NCBI GenBank assembly: GCA_002077065.1
Contig: NAJO01000032.1
Location: 434,001 to 498,000, forward strand
DNA length: 64,000 nucleotides
Direction of reading: 5' to 3'
DNA from: Cryoendolithus antarcticus
Lineage: Eukaryota > Ascomycota > Dothideomycetes > Cladosporiales > Cladosporiaceae
Positions within the stretch are counted from its first letter, which is position 1; the number at the start of each line of letters is the position of its first letter. The position numbers and the translations under genes were made by a program. The notes under the pieces are model-generated. The model saw nothing but the letters and a program-made list of their open reading frames with translations, was not told where the DNA came from and searched no databases. This document shows positions 31,482 through 42,292 of this stretch, in pieces.

Positions 31482-33275
31482 TCACTCTGCCAGCATTCGC
31501 TCAACCACCTCTTTCGCCTTTCCAGGCTCGATTGTTCCCTCTTCTCCCCTTCGCACCATCTGCCCGACGAACCACATGATCTTCCCTTTCTGTCCCTTCT
31601 CTTTGACAGCAGCGACCATGCCAGGGTTCTCGTCCATGATCGTACGAGCCAACTCAGTGTACTCGTCGTCCGACAGTGGGCGGAGCAGAAGTCCCAAATC
31701 GTAAATCAGATCGCCAACTCTGCGTGAAGTCGAATCATCGTTAGAATACTCGAGCAGTTGCTTTGCCGTACGGGAGGTGATTTCGCCGCGCGTCAGGTAC
31801 GCAATGATGTCAGCCAGATCGATGGGGTATATCTTCAGATCGGACCAGCATAGGTTGTTAGCTGTCAAGAAACCGCCAAGCTCGTGCAGGACCCAATTGC
31901 CAGCCAATTTGCCAAGCTTCAAGTCGTCGACATCGAGCAAGCGGGGCTGTAGTAGCTCGACTGTCGCCTCCATGTACTCCAGACGATCGCCGTCGTCCAG
32001 TGCGACGATCGTACGGGCATCCTTCTCGGTTACTCCATACTCGCGCTGCACCCGTTCGACAGTGGTATCAGGCAACTCAGGCAGCCTGTCGCGCAAGTGA
32101 TCAATCAGATCGTTCCCAATGATCAACGGAGGTAAGTCAGCATCCGGCATGTATCGATAGTCGACTTCGCCTTCCTTGCCACGAAGCCGAGTCGTCTCGG
32201 TCGATCCCAGTGACCAGCCACGGGTTTCGCCGGCAATGATTCCACCTGCTTCCAGTACTGAGATCTGACGGTCACGTTCTGCAACGATCGCATCCTCGAC
32301 AGCCTTGAAAGAGCTGAGATTCTTGATCTCCGTTCGTTGACCGAGACCAGCCACGCCACTGTAAGACGAGCTTCCGATCGTCCCACGCTGTCGCACTGAA
32401 ACGTTCACATCTGCTCGCAAGCCACCCAACTCCATGCCAGTAGTGCACGCATCGACTGCTTTCAGTACACTCTGCAGCTTGCGCACCACGGCAGCTGCCG
32501 TCTGCGGCGAGTGAATGTGCGGCAACGTGATGATCTCGATGAGCGGATGACCAGAGCGATTGTAGTCAATGTGATAGGATGATGGCGGATGATGCGTGGT
32601 CTTCGCTGTGTCCTGCTCCATCTGTATCTGCTTGATGCCGATCAGCAGACTTCGTCCGCCGAGCAGATCCTCTTCAGGCACACCATCTTCCGCACTCAGC
32701 CTGATGGCGCCGTCCTTGGCAAACGGCTGATAGTACTGCGTGATCTGGTATCCATTCGGTTGATCCCAGTGGAAGTAATGCTTACGATCCCAGCCGCTCT
32801 TCCTTTGTATATCACAGCCGAGTGCGACGGCAGCTCGCAGTGCTGGCAAAAGCGTAGCTACCTGGAACTGAGGCTGAGCACCAGGCAGCGCAGCGTCAAA
32901 AGCTGCGACATTACTGTTCGGCACTGCAGTGCTGTCTCCCGATGCGGCAGTAGCAGAGGAGAAGAGCTTGCAAGCCGAGTTCAGCTCCGCATGAACTTCG
33001 ATCCCAACGGTGAGCTCCCACTTCTGCAGCCGCGCAGTGACTGCATTATCTCGTCTTAAGCCAGTACCAGCTTTGGCATCGGCCTTCTTCCGCTTCGCTT
33101 CATCCTTTAGGTGCTTGCGGAGGGGTACCGCGTTCGGAGGGGGTGCGGTTGACACCTGCAACCCGCGCGACTGGAGCCACTTCGACACGTAGCATGGCCG
33201 GGTGGTGTATCCAGGCCTTGTGTACAGCGCTGGCAGGGCTTTGAGCGATCGAAGTCGCACGGATGGTACGCTCAT
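31482..33275 (-). CDS. PET112: Mitochondrial glutamyl-tRNA(Gln) amidotransferase subunit B
   Basis: The B subunit of the mitochondrial GatFAB/GatCAB enzyme, which converts Glu-tRNA(Gln) to Gln-tRNA(Gln); it activates the misacylated Glu and carries ammonia from the A subunit. A single frame of 597 residues from ATG 33275. A basic presequence (about 1-40, with RPGYTTRPCYVSKWLQSRG) is followed by a Lys-rich linker. The GatB/E catalytic domain starts at about 86 with ELTVGIEVHAEL and includes CKLFSSA, KHYFHWDQPNGYQITQYY, SYHIDYNRSGHPLIEI, GMELGGLRADVNVS and RTEIKNLSSFKA, all family hallmarks. The C-terminal Yqey-like tRNA-binding tail is present (NLCWSDLKI.. LTRGEITSRTAKQLL). Length is normal for fungal proteins. 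Confidence 0.97.
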   Translation of the reverse strand: MSVPSVRLRSLKALPALYTRPGYTTRPCYVSKWLQSRGLQVSTAPPPNAVPLRKHLKDEAKRKKADAKAGTGLRRDNAVTARLQKWELTVGIEVHAELNSACKLFSSATAASGDSTAVPNSNVAAFDAALPGAQPQFQVATLLPALRAAVALGCDIQRKSGWDRKHYFHWDQPNGYQITQYYQPFAKDGAIRLSAEDGVPEEDLLGGRSLLIGIKQIQMEQDTAKTTHHPPSSYHIDYNRSGHPLIEIITLPHIHSPQTAAAVVRKLQSVLKAVDACTTGMELGGLRADVNVSVRQRGTIGSSSYSGVAGLGQRTEIKNLSSFKAVEDAIVAERDRQISVLEAGGIIAGETRGWSLGSTETTRLRGKEGEVDYRYMPDADLPPLIIGNDLIDHLRDRLPELPDTTVERVQREYGVTEKDARTIVALDDGDRLEYMEATVELLQPRLLDVDDLKLGKLAGNWVLHELGGFLTANNLCWSDLKIYPIDLADIIAYLTRGEITSRTAKQLLEYSNDDSTSRRVGDLIYDLGLLLRPLSDDEYTELARTIMDENPGMVAAVKEKGQKGKIMWFVGQMVRRGEEGTIEPGKAKEVVERMLAE

Positions 33276-33730
33276 TACATTGGGAGTATGAGGTGTTGAT
33301 AAAGGTAGCGAGCTCTCGCAAGGTGGAGACTTGCGGTTCTTGGCAAATATTAGTCAGCGCCCTGGGAAGCCTTCGACTAGAGGTACCTCCGTAATACATC
33401 GCCCTTTGAGGTACGGACGATCGTTTGTGATCTCGATCGCAAAGTTGCAGCGAAGCGCCATCCACAGACTTAGGATAGCAGCTCGACAGGCAACTGGCAA
33501 TTGCAGAGACGCCCGCGCACGCTGGACATGTTCGCCTCGAAGATGTGAGTCCGAAGGAACCAAACGATTAAACGCTACAATCGGTCCCATGCTTCAAAGA
33601 TAGTCCTGGAGTCCTACACGCCGGCGTTCGAATACAGCTGCACCGCCTGTCTATATCAATGTCCCCCCAACCAAACCTCTGAACTCTACCAAGTGACCCG
33701 GTTCGCCATGGCTTCCAAATGTCTTACATC
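33276..33730. other. Intergenic region, GatB promoter
   Basis: Between the GatB start and the stop of the magnesium transporter. Open frames here are short and motifless. Confidence 0.6.
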
Positions 33731-36671
33731 CTACACAATCCCATAAACCCTCTTAGCGGTGAAGTAGCAGCTCAAGCCAAACGCAATAAGGCCTGCAAGT
33801 GAGTGAAGTCAGTAAGCGAATATCTCTCAGGTGAAGACATGGAAGTGACGAACCCGCAGTGATGACCCAGAACCACAGCAAATTGCCCTCATCACCCTGG
33901 CCCGGAACCCAGACGTTCATGCCCCACATGCCAGTGATGATGTTCATAGGGAGGACGATGGTTCCGAGGACTGTCAATTTGCCGAGGGTATCGTTCGTCT
34001 GTTCGGCGCGTTCGTTCATTCGAACGTTGATTTGAGCGAGATAGTTGCTGTGGGCTCGAGAGAGCAGACTGGCACGTGTCAGCGCTGAGATCATCTAGAC
34101 GAGTTCATCCACCTCTCTCAGGATCTCTAAAGGTGCTTGTGCTACTATCGGCTTGGCCTGACAATCAAAATCAGACGTGTAGCGCCGTGGAGAGGTACCT
34201 CGACCTCTGGGCAGGTCCTCTCATGGTTGTTTCAGGGCTGCATCCCACCGTCACAGCCAAGCCGATAGTGGCATAGACACCCTCAAATTCGTGGAGAGAA
34301 CACTAGATAGATCAGCGGGGGATCGGACTAACCTCTCGTAATGGCTCAGATTGCCCGTCATCGTAACGATATGATCTTGAATATCACCAAGATACAATCC
34401 AATCTCACTCCTCGGCGCCACATTCCACTGCTCGTTACAGCGCTTCGCAAACCCTTTGATAACGTCCGCTTTACTTCCAAGCAATCGATACAGCCCCATA
34501 ACCCTTTTGCGACATTCTCCGACACGTCGGAGCATATCACCAGCACTCTCGGCCGGTGTTTTGTCGGCTTCGGGTTTATCATGCTGAGTACGAGCGATCT
34601 CACGCTCCCGCGTGGAAGCGCGTTTGATCGCCTGGGTCTTCTCCTTGGAGTGAGCAGCGTGCACTGTGTCCTCATGCATGGTCAGGATCTCATCGTCGAT
34701 ATCGTCCACTTCATCCTCAATGGCTTGCACTAAAGGTGCATAAGCGTCCGTGATATCGTCTATGAGAGCGTAACTTATCCAATCCGCGTTGGGACTGAGA
34801 TAGTCGTTGAGCTGGCGAATCCGACGACGGACGTTTGCAGGATGCGGCGTCATCGTGTGGTGAAAGGTAATCACACCATCGTGAAAGACGACTGCGTACA
34901 TGTTTACCGGCTCCATGTAGTCCTCGCTATCCTTGTCTTGCTCGAAAGAGCGGTAATTGACAAAGTAGTATTTCTTGAACAATTCCACCTTCTCACGTGG
35001 CTCGTCCATTTGAATATCCTCAATCGTCAATTGATGGATGCCGAACGCTTTCGCCAGGACCTTCATTTCCATCTCGGTAGGCTTCAAGACATCGAGCCAA
35101 AATGTGGGACGCTCCCCTTGCCGCTTCTTGGGTGCTTTCTCGTCCACTGTCGGGGTCGCGTTCGCAGAGATTCGGCCAGAAGGAGTGTTTGTGCCAGTGT
35201 TGGACTTGCTAGCAGACGGTGAACGTTTCTCACTAGGGCGGTCAAGTAGGGTGCTCGCGGGCGCACCCCTGTTTGCATGTCCGTTGATCGGTGCTTCGAG
35301 CTGACTTTCACACTCGCTTTCACTCTCGCTGCTCTCACTGATCTCGACTGGGTCAGGGAGGAACAGCTCCGGAAATGTGCAGCCATCTTGCAGTAAGTCG
35401 CCGATGGTGCGAGCATGTATCGTGCTTTCGAAGGTCTCGTTGAAGTAAGTAAATCGAAACGGTGCATCGTCCTCTGTCCGATGCCAGACTGGCTTCTTAG
35501 GCCTGAGTCTGCCATCGACCATGACCGGCTCCGAAATCTTCTTCGCACGCACATGCTCTTGCTGCGTGCGCTCTTCTTTCTCCTCGCGAGTCCAGTCGTC
35601 AAGAATATCGAATACGGGCCACTGATGAGCCCGATGTTTCCTACGGCGCCGACGTATGCTGCTCGCGTGCGATTGCCGGTCTGCATCGTCCCCAGCATCG
35701 CTGAAGTGTTCATCATGGTCATGAGGGTAGCACACGTCCATCTCTGCCAGGTCGGCAACGGTGTGTCGCCTGCGATCATCAGGAGAGCTACCCAGCATTC
35801 GATCGTCGTCCTCGTTGTAGTCGATGTTGATGATTGCATCTCGACTTCGGCCTGATGGGTTGATGGGCGCATCACCGACCATGACATCGTCCAGGGTGCC
35901 AATCTTTGGCGAGCTAGGGACAGAGGGCGGGTTATTGACATCGTAGTCTTGATCGTCAAGCGTCTTCTTATCAGAAGAGTGCAAGCCAATATCAATTGCG
36001 CGCTGCGACGATGCTCGTGAGTTGATCGACGTCCGCCGTCCATGGTTGTGACCACCGTGTGCACGGCCCTGGGCCGAGTTCTTCCTCGATAAGTCTGGTT
36101 TCGACTGGTTGTGCGATCGAGAAAGCAAAGGGGTCCTATCTGTGGCATCGTCCATATCGATCTCATCTTCGTCAATGGCAGAGCTGGGCGCCCGAGTCGG
36201 CCGTGACCTCTGTCCGCCGTTGTGGGAGCTTGAGAGCTGAGATGCACGACCCTGCTGTCGATTGAATGCCATGCTCGGTCTCCCAAGGCTCTGCTGTATG
36301 CTGCGCCGTCTATTTGGCGACATCTCATGCTCCCTATGGTCCAGCAATGCCTGGCTTTCCAGGCTTGTGTTACTTCTGTTACTTTGTGGTATGCGATACA
36401 AGCTAGACTGTTGGCCTGACTGACGCCCATTCGTAGCATTTCGCAAGCTCGGTCGATGCTCCTCTTCCATGGCGGTCTCGTCCGTCTCGGACGGCGCTAC
36501 GAAGCTCTGCCTGCGAGTCTTTTTCCGATTCTTACCTGCCCGATGCCTCTTCTTCTTCGGCGCAGCTGCCGGGTCGGGCATGGATCCATGGACAGGCGCA
36601 GTACCCGACCCTGGCATCGCCATAGAATCTGGTCCCGCCACGCGCTCGATGTCTTTCCCTGTTGCCGCCAT
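33731..36671 (-). CDS. CorA-family magnesium transporter (Mnr2/Alr type)
   Basis: Three exons, 36671-34333, 34068-33854 and 33792-33731, give 871 residues. Introns are 264 bp (donor GTTAGT, acceptor GCCAG) and 61 bp (donor GTTCGT, acceptor TGCAG). The first ~450 residues are basic, Ser-rich and probably cytosolic, as in yeast Mnr2. The CorA cytosolic funnel follows (FWLDVLKPTEMEMKVLAKAF, HQLTIEDIQ, REKVELFKKYYFVNYRSF), then SHYESLLSRAHSNYLAQIN across the first junction. Two membrane helices close the protein: the first ends with the signature GMN at 829-831 within GMWGMNVWVPG, the second is LWFWVITAGLIAFGLSCYF, ending in YGIV. Known role: Mg2+ transport at the vacuolar or plasma membrane; the long N-terminus favours Mnr2-type vacuolar release, as an inference. 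Confidence 0.94.
34144..34269. repeat. 14-bp inverted repeat inside the first CorA intron
   Basis: The arms ACTATCGGCTTGGC at 34144-34157 and GCCAAGCCGATAGT at 34256-34269 are perfect reverse complements separated by 98 bp, both within the 264-bp intron. The transcript could form a stem there that shortens the distance between the splice sites. Confidence 0.8.
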
Positions 36672-37805
36672 GTCGCCCAGACGTCAACTTCTCCGGACTG
36701 CTAAATCCCTGGAGCGCGATCCTATACAGCTAGCTGCGCAACCGCTAGCCACTGTCACTGCACTGGCGAGAAGCTCACCCGAGAAGCTCGATGCCCCGAA
36801 TCATGCGTAGGGCCGCCTCTCCGCAGGACCGCACAATCGGTATCCTTACGCAGTGGCGTCGAAAGGTGCTATAGCGCTGAGTGCTATGTAGAAGAGGGTA
36901 ATCTGTCTAGCTAAGGGCGAAAGGGATACTGGGCAACAGTGTTGAGAGAGGGTGGTGCGTAAGCGCAGAGGAAGTATCGGTTCAATGGCAAAAGGTCATG
37001 TTCAAAAGTGGATGTCATCGCTGGAGCCCAGAGCTTTCCCACTCTTGGCACATGCGATTCTCCGAGGCGACCTCCAATCACCGAACTCTACTCTACCGGT
37101 ACTCGACCTGCTCGTGGCTCACCAGGCACATTAGCTTGCGTTAATCTATGCACAGTTTCTTGGTTGATGCGGTGCAGCCACATCAACGGATAGTGTACGT
37201 GTCGCGTGCTCTCTTGCCTAACCCGGCTCGAGTCATTAAGGGAGTCAATTCAGCTCCTTTGCTCGATCACAAGAGATGACTTCGGATCAAAATGGTCAGG
37301 TCAGAACGAACGCACGCAGATTGATCCTCAGCTTGCTACAGCGATCTTCCACAGCCGCTCGACGGCCGAGTCTATCTATAAATGTAGCCAGGCAGGCTGG
37401 AGGTTCTCAAAAGCAGTCGGCCTAGTGGGCTAGGCGTCTCACAGTATGTCGAGTCGTGCGTATGTCCATGAATACAATTTCCAGCATGAGAGTTCACCCT
37501 CGAGATGTAAGCCAGATCACTACTGGCAGAGACCGAATCGACAAAGTGTACGCCGTACGAAGCATTCGATCATGCCTCTAGAGAAACCCCACGTGCAAGG
37601 AGCCGCTGCTCATCGGCATCTGGACAACGCCAAGGCTCACAGTTTTACGACGACGAGTCATCAACATGTAATAGACGCAGCATAAGTGGGATTGATACAT
37701 TACACGACACCGTAAGTCGAAGAAGCTGCATAACTACACACCTTGCTCCCACTAGTATTACATCTCGAGATCCATCACATCCGTTTGCATTTATTTCCTG
37801 CAGCT
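36672..37805. other. Divergent intergenic region
   Basis: Holds the promoters of the CorA and histidine-phosphatase genes. A plus-strand ATG frame at 37446-37685 (79 residues) has no recognisable motif and is not supported. Confidence 0.55.
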
Positions 37806-38533
37806 ATGGCACCACACTCGCGCATATACCTCACTCGGCATGCGCAGGTACGTACCCGAGCCTCGCCAGGTACATCACACTGTACTCACATCTACAGGCC
37901 GAGCACAACGTCGACCTGGACTACTCTATCCCAGATGCTCCTTTGACCCCACTTGGCAAAAAGCAAGCCGCAGCTCTCGCTCCCAAAATCTCCTCACTTC
38001 AGGGTTCCGCCCATCTGATCGTCACGTCGCCTCTCAAACGGACTCTACAGACGACGAAACTCGGCTGGGGACCTGCCGTCGAGCGTCTCGGTATCAAGAA
38101 CGTGATCTGCCTCCCGCAGGCGCAAGAATGCAACGCCTTCCCCTGCGACACCGGCTCCGCCAAGTCCACCCTCGCTTCCGATCCAGAGTTCGAGGACTTC
38201 GACCTCTCCCTCCTAACCGATGACTGGACGTCAAAGCAAGACTTCTACTCCGAAGACCGCACAGCGATCGCAAACCGCGCAAAGTGGGTACGGCACTACC
38301 TCCGCGACCGACCAGAGGAGAACATCGTTCTGGTCGCGCATGGTGATGTCTTGAGGCAGATTACCGCTTCGTCGAGTGGACCGAGTACGCATATGTGGCA
38401 GAACGCTGAGGTGCGGATTTTTGAGTTCAACCCGGAGCACGTTGATGGGGAGGCGTTTCTGCATCAGAAGGAGGATGTGGCTGCTGCTGGCGGGTATGGG
38501 CCGACGAGTAGTAGTGCTGATTTCGATGCTTGA
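37806..38533 (+). CDS. Histidine phosphatase (phosphoglycerate-mutase family)
   Basis: Exons 37806-37847 and 37898-38533 with a 50-bp phase-0 intron (donor GTACGT, acceptor CTACAG) give 225 residues. The intron falls directly after the catalytic RHA motif: the joined protein reads IYLTRHAQAEHNVD, where His12 is the phosphorylated residue. The second catalytic half is VLVAHGDVLRQIT, and the acidic proton donor is probably in QAQECNAFPCDTG. It resembles cytosolic fungal phosphatases of the cofactor-dependent PGAM branch rather than glycolytic PGM, being shorter and lacking the canonical RHGESEWN. The substrate is unknown. Confidence 0.91.
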
Positions 38534-38895
38534 AGCTGAAGTTCAGACATACTAGACTTAGACCATAGATGACTTGCACCCATAGACTAGGATATAAAGG
38601 TATGGTCATCTACAGCAATGCGTCGTGTGTCTGATACGCTGCTACGTTTCTCACCCCTGCAGGGCTTCTGGCCATTCGGCGAACGCGGCAATATCAGTGA
38701 AATCAGTCTATGATGGTACAAGACCCTTAGCATCTGAGTTTCAGCCAACAACTCGACTTCGGCAGTCCATCGATCTTTGCCTCTATCGAGCAGCACTTAT
38801 CTCTGCACAGCAGGTCATGGATACGTTCTCGCAAGCTGCATGCCGCGCATATGTGGCGAAGCCCATTTGGAACACCGGACCATCACAGCATGGAC
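38534..38895. other. Convergent 3' region
   Basis: Between the stops of the phosphatase and the next minus-strand gene; nothing else was seen. Confidence 0.6.
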
Positions 38896-39721
38896 TCACT
38901 CTCCATCTCCGTAGAACTTCCTCTCACCCCATCCACTCCCAGTAGTGCCATTACTCTCCATACTCCCTCCCATCGCACCCTCACCTCCCTTCTTGACATC
39001 ATCAAGGACCTTGTAGTCCACAAAGCACTCCCCCACCATCTCCGGCCCCTCTGCCTCAAAGTCTCCCACCGCAACTCCAACTCTCATCCCCACCATCTCA
39101 GCCGTACTCTTCAACAGCGCCTCCAGACATAACGCCGGAGACTCAGCGGGCGGACCACGGATCATCAGTTTCGAGATCAGGATCGTCTCGCTTTCGCGGG
39201 ACTGTACTACTATGGCAGGCGAAGTGCCAAAGAGCTCGCGCTCAAGCTTTGAGCCGGGGTCTTCGGGGTGCGGCGCGTAGGGGACGGTGGCTTCATGGTA
39301 GCGGGTTATGGGGTGGGACGTGAAGACCAAGGCGTGCATGTAGGTGCCGTTCAGCTCGGATGTAAGGAGGATGTGGTCGTGGGGCGAGAGTGGGGTTGAG
39401 AAGATGCTGAGGGCTTGGAGGTTGGCTGAGAATATCGTCAGCAGTCGAACTTGCGGAACGCTCAAGCAGATCCGTACCGATGATCTGCGTGCGTAGCCCT
39501 GCGACACCGGAAGCTGTGACTAGGTATGACATTGTGTCTTGACGTAGATCGGGGACTGTGGGAAGGATATGGAAGAGGCCAGTATTGAAAGTGACAAAGC
39601 TAGAAGGGCACTCAGTCGGTCGCTCTGTACTGTGTTTTGCACGAGCGACGCGTCGCAGGTCTCGTGCAAACATGAGCCGTTGTTGCGTTACTGTCGAAGT
39701 GAGTGAAGCCAGCACAGCCAT
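38896..39721 (-). CDS. Conserved-looking protein of unknown function
   Basis: Exons 39721-39478 and 39425-38896 around a canonical 52-bp phase-1 intron (donor GTACGG, CTGAC branch site, acceptor CTCAG) give 257 residues. I do not recognise the family. Visible features are a hydrophobic-to-mixed N-terminal half (SSFVTFNTGLFHILPTVPDL, MSYLVTASGVAGLRTQII), beta-rich sequence in the middle (HILLTSELNGTYMHALVF, AIVVQSRESETILISKLMI), one helical stretch (ESPALCLEALLKSTAEM) and a Gly-rich, probably disordered C-terminus. No signal peptide, membrane helix or catalytic motif is clear. Start ATG 39721 is the first in frame; ATG 39673 (MFARDLRR) is an alternative. Confidence 0.68.
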
Positions 39722-40351
39722 GACTTAGTTCCCATCACCCAATTCGCTTCATAAGCAAATTCAGAGCCATGGTCACCCATCCTCCAGTCGGGCGAGCTCT
39801 TGTAACAGTGCCGTTGCGCATGTCGCTTTGTTATCGCGCAGCTTGCTTGTGAAGGTATTGTACTCGTTGGCGACAAGTGTAGGTGAGCGCGCGAGCAGCA
39901 CTAGCCTGCGAAGAGGTGAGGTCAAGGAGCTGGCGACGCCCAGTAGCGCCGATGAGAAGCGAGCCAGTCGTAGCGCGGCGGCGTGGTCGAGATCGAGACG
40001 GAAGGCACGAGGTGAGAAACGACAGCAAAGGAAAGAACGCTCACCTACTTCCACGCTGGTCTTGGCACGAGACAACGGCTCGAACCAAGTCCCCGAAAGC
40101 GAGTGCGCTCTGCACTGCGAGCGACGTCAACGTGCAATCAATGTCTTGTATTGAATACTGTACACCTCTATGGCCGCACTGGTTGGTATATCCAGCAACC
40201 CCAAGAGCTCGGAAGCATCTGCTATCAGCTGTCCTTCCATTGTTTTACCACTCCCGAACGCCGCGCTCCAAATATCATATGCATCTGTCCCGTGACCAGA
40301 CGCCGAAACCCATAAAAGCCGTTGCTCCGGATGTTCTTCATGGGATCGAGC
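39722..40351. other. Intergenic region
   Basis: Contains the promoter of the unknown gene and the 3' flank of the carrier gene. A minus-strand open frame at 39773-40075 has no ATG; a GTGAGC donor near 40041 and TTCGCAG near 39906 could mark a 5' UTR intron. Confidence 0.5.
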
Positions 40352-41489
40352 CTAGAAGTGATCGACTTCAGCAACGTCGGGATTGAGGCCGAGGATGAAG
40401 TCCCGGGTCATCTCGAAGCTCAGCCATGAAGCTGCCATGCTTGGCGCGACCTTTAGCAGGTTCGGCGATATGCCTTTGTACAAGCCCTTCAGGCCTTCTT
40501 GCGCTGTTATCCTGCGCACAGCATCGAAGATCGATGTGTACTGATAGCCCATGCCGGACATAGTGTTGATTTGAAAGCGCCGTCGAAGGACATCACTGCG
40601 TATCTGGTCAGTAGGGATCACATGGCAGATGGGCAGGGAGAACATACAGCGGATACGTGCAAGTCTGCGCTACGGCACCTGAAATCGCACCAGCTCCAAG
40701 TTTGCCAATGTTGCTCGGATCTCGCTCTCCTTCCGGCGTGAAGTACGTTCGCACGCTCTCGTAAATCATGAAATTCAAACCCACGTACGGCGCCACACCT
40801 GCGACTGTCGGCACTATGCCGCGGTATAATGCCCCAACGCCGCCCTCGGTTTTATACATGGTCTTCATGACACTCCACATTCCCGGCTTCTCGCGTAGTC
40901 CCTGAGGCGCAGACTTTTGGCCAGGCAGATTCGGTGATTTTGTGAGCGCAGCGAAGGAAGCAGTCTGGATCGAGAGTCGTGTCCGCACGATATCAAGCGG
41001 ATACGTGACAGACACCGAAGTAATGCCTGCCATTGCGCCGCAAAGCAACCGCGAGACCGGTGTCAAAGGCGCACCAGGCGAAGGTTCGAACCCCTTCTTG
41101 TAAATGTTGTAACTGCCGAATTGCACCGCGCTGTAAGGCACAATCCGTATACAATTCGTACCGTTCCCTGCCATCAATCCTCGCCAACCCTCCTCCTTCC
41201 ACATCTTTCCCAGCGCCTTGCCGATGCTCATCTTATACTCTTCGCGCCCAACATTCTGCACTTGGAGCAGGATCTTGAGTCTCTCCAAGGGCGAGACTAC
41301 AGTCCGGGATATTGCGCCAGCTACGCCACCGGCTATGAAGGAGGCGACTACGGCTTGAGAAACCCATACTCGGAAGGCAGCATAGGGAATTGGTAGTGCT
41401 GGGGCGGGCTCCGTGGACAGCATGCCCTGGGCGGATTGTGAGGCGTCCGGAGGGTCTGATGGAGACGGGATGGGTCCGCGGGAGCTCAT
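40352..41489 (-). CDS. Mitochondrial carrier, APS/PAPS type (yeast YPR011C-like)
   Basis: Exons 41489-40648 and 40595-40352 with a 52-bp intron (donor GTATGT, acceptor ACGCAG) give 361 residues. Three mitochondrial-carrier repeats are seen, each opening with the P-x-[DE]-x-x-[RK] signature: SPLERLK, YPLDIVR and, restored across the splice junction, YPLDVLR. Intermediate blocks GNGTNCIRIVPYSAVQF, RTRLSIQTASF and GLYKGISPNLLKVAPS closely follow the yeast Ypr011c pattern as I remember it. Known of that protein: it exchanges adenosine 5'-phosphosulfate and PAPS with phosphate across the inner membrane. The first ~45 residues are a Pro/Ser-rich extension. Other nucleotide or CoA carriers are less likely but cannot be excluded. 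Confidence 0.9.
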
Positions 41490-42292
41490 TGTCGTTGTGA
41501 GAGGTGTTGCGACTTCATCGAACGCGTGCGACTCAGTCGCAATGGATGTTTAGAGCTTTGTCGCGTAGGTGCTTGAAGTGTGGAAGCGTACTGCGGTATC
41601 ATCGAGCGGCTCTTGGATTCCGAGTGCGTGGCCTAAGTGGAGAGTCGAAGGTCAGCAGCCAGTACGTGAGAGGCTGTGTTCGTGTAGGAATTTCCTTAGG
41701 GAGTCATGTGCATTTGCATGTGATATCTCTCAGTTGTCTGAAGTCTCGTAGAAACGCAGGGTTTCGGCTGACCCGAAGCTTAAATTTTGAGGCGACCTTT
41801 TCGAAGAAACTCAGCTGTCCGTCCTTTCACTGGCACGCTGTCATTTTAGTCAACACGAGATGACAAGGCGATAGACCGACTAACACTAGCCTGCGCATTG
41901 GGAACGTAGCACATGTCGTCGCCGCGCTGACTGGCCTACGGCGCTCTCGCCACCGCGCCCCTTTCGGCAGCGTCTCAGCCTCCCGGGCGAATGATTGTCA
42001 CTTCTGACCGACGTGCAAAGGGTAACGACTGCCACCACGCATGAAGCAGACCGAACCCGACCTGAGAGTGCACAAGGCTGCTGATCGCTAGTGCCACATA
42101 AACGCTGCTCGTCGCCAAAGGTAGGCAAAGCCAAGGTTTTGGGGGCACGATGCAGTATCGGAAGGAGGAGAAGGCGAGTTTGAACTTTCTTCATTCGAAG
42201 CACATTACAGTTATCGTAGGTCATACAGTCCCCCGTTCTGCATTCCCCATTCCTCAGACCGAAAAATAGGACATGACCAGCATAGCTCACGT
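41490..42292. other. Intergenic region
   Basis: Carrier promoter on one side and the uncertain 3' end of the H1-like gene on the other. No gene was seen. Confidence 0.55.

Noticed and set aside
37446..37685. Plus-strand ATG frame of 79 codons
   Set aside because: His-rich composition without motif or splice context; probably chance in a divergent promoter.
39773..40075. Minus-strand frame of 100 codons upstream of the unknown gene
   Set aside because: It has no ATG (begins with TTG); better explained as leader sequence with a possible 5' UTR intron.
41090..41105. GGTTCGAACCCC, resembling a tRNA T-loop
   Set aside because: It lies inside the coding sequence of the carrier gene, and no cloverleaf or A-box could be built around it.
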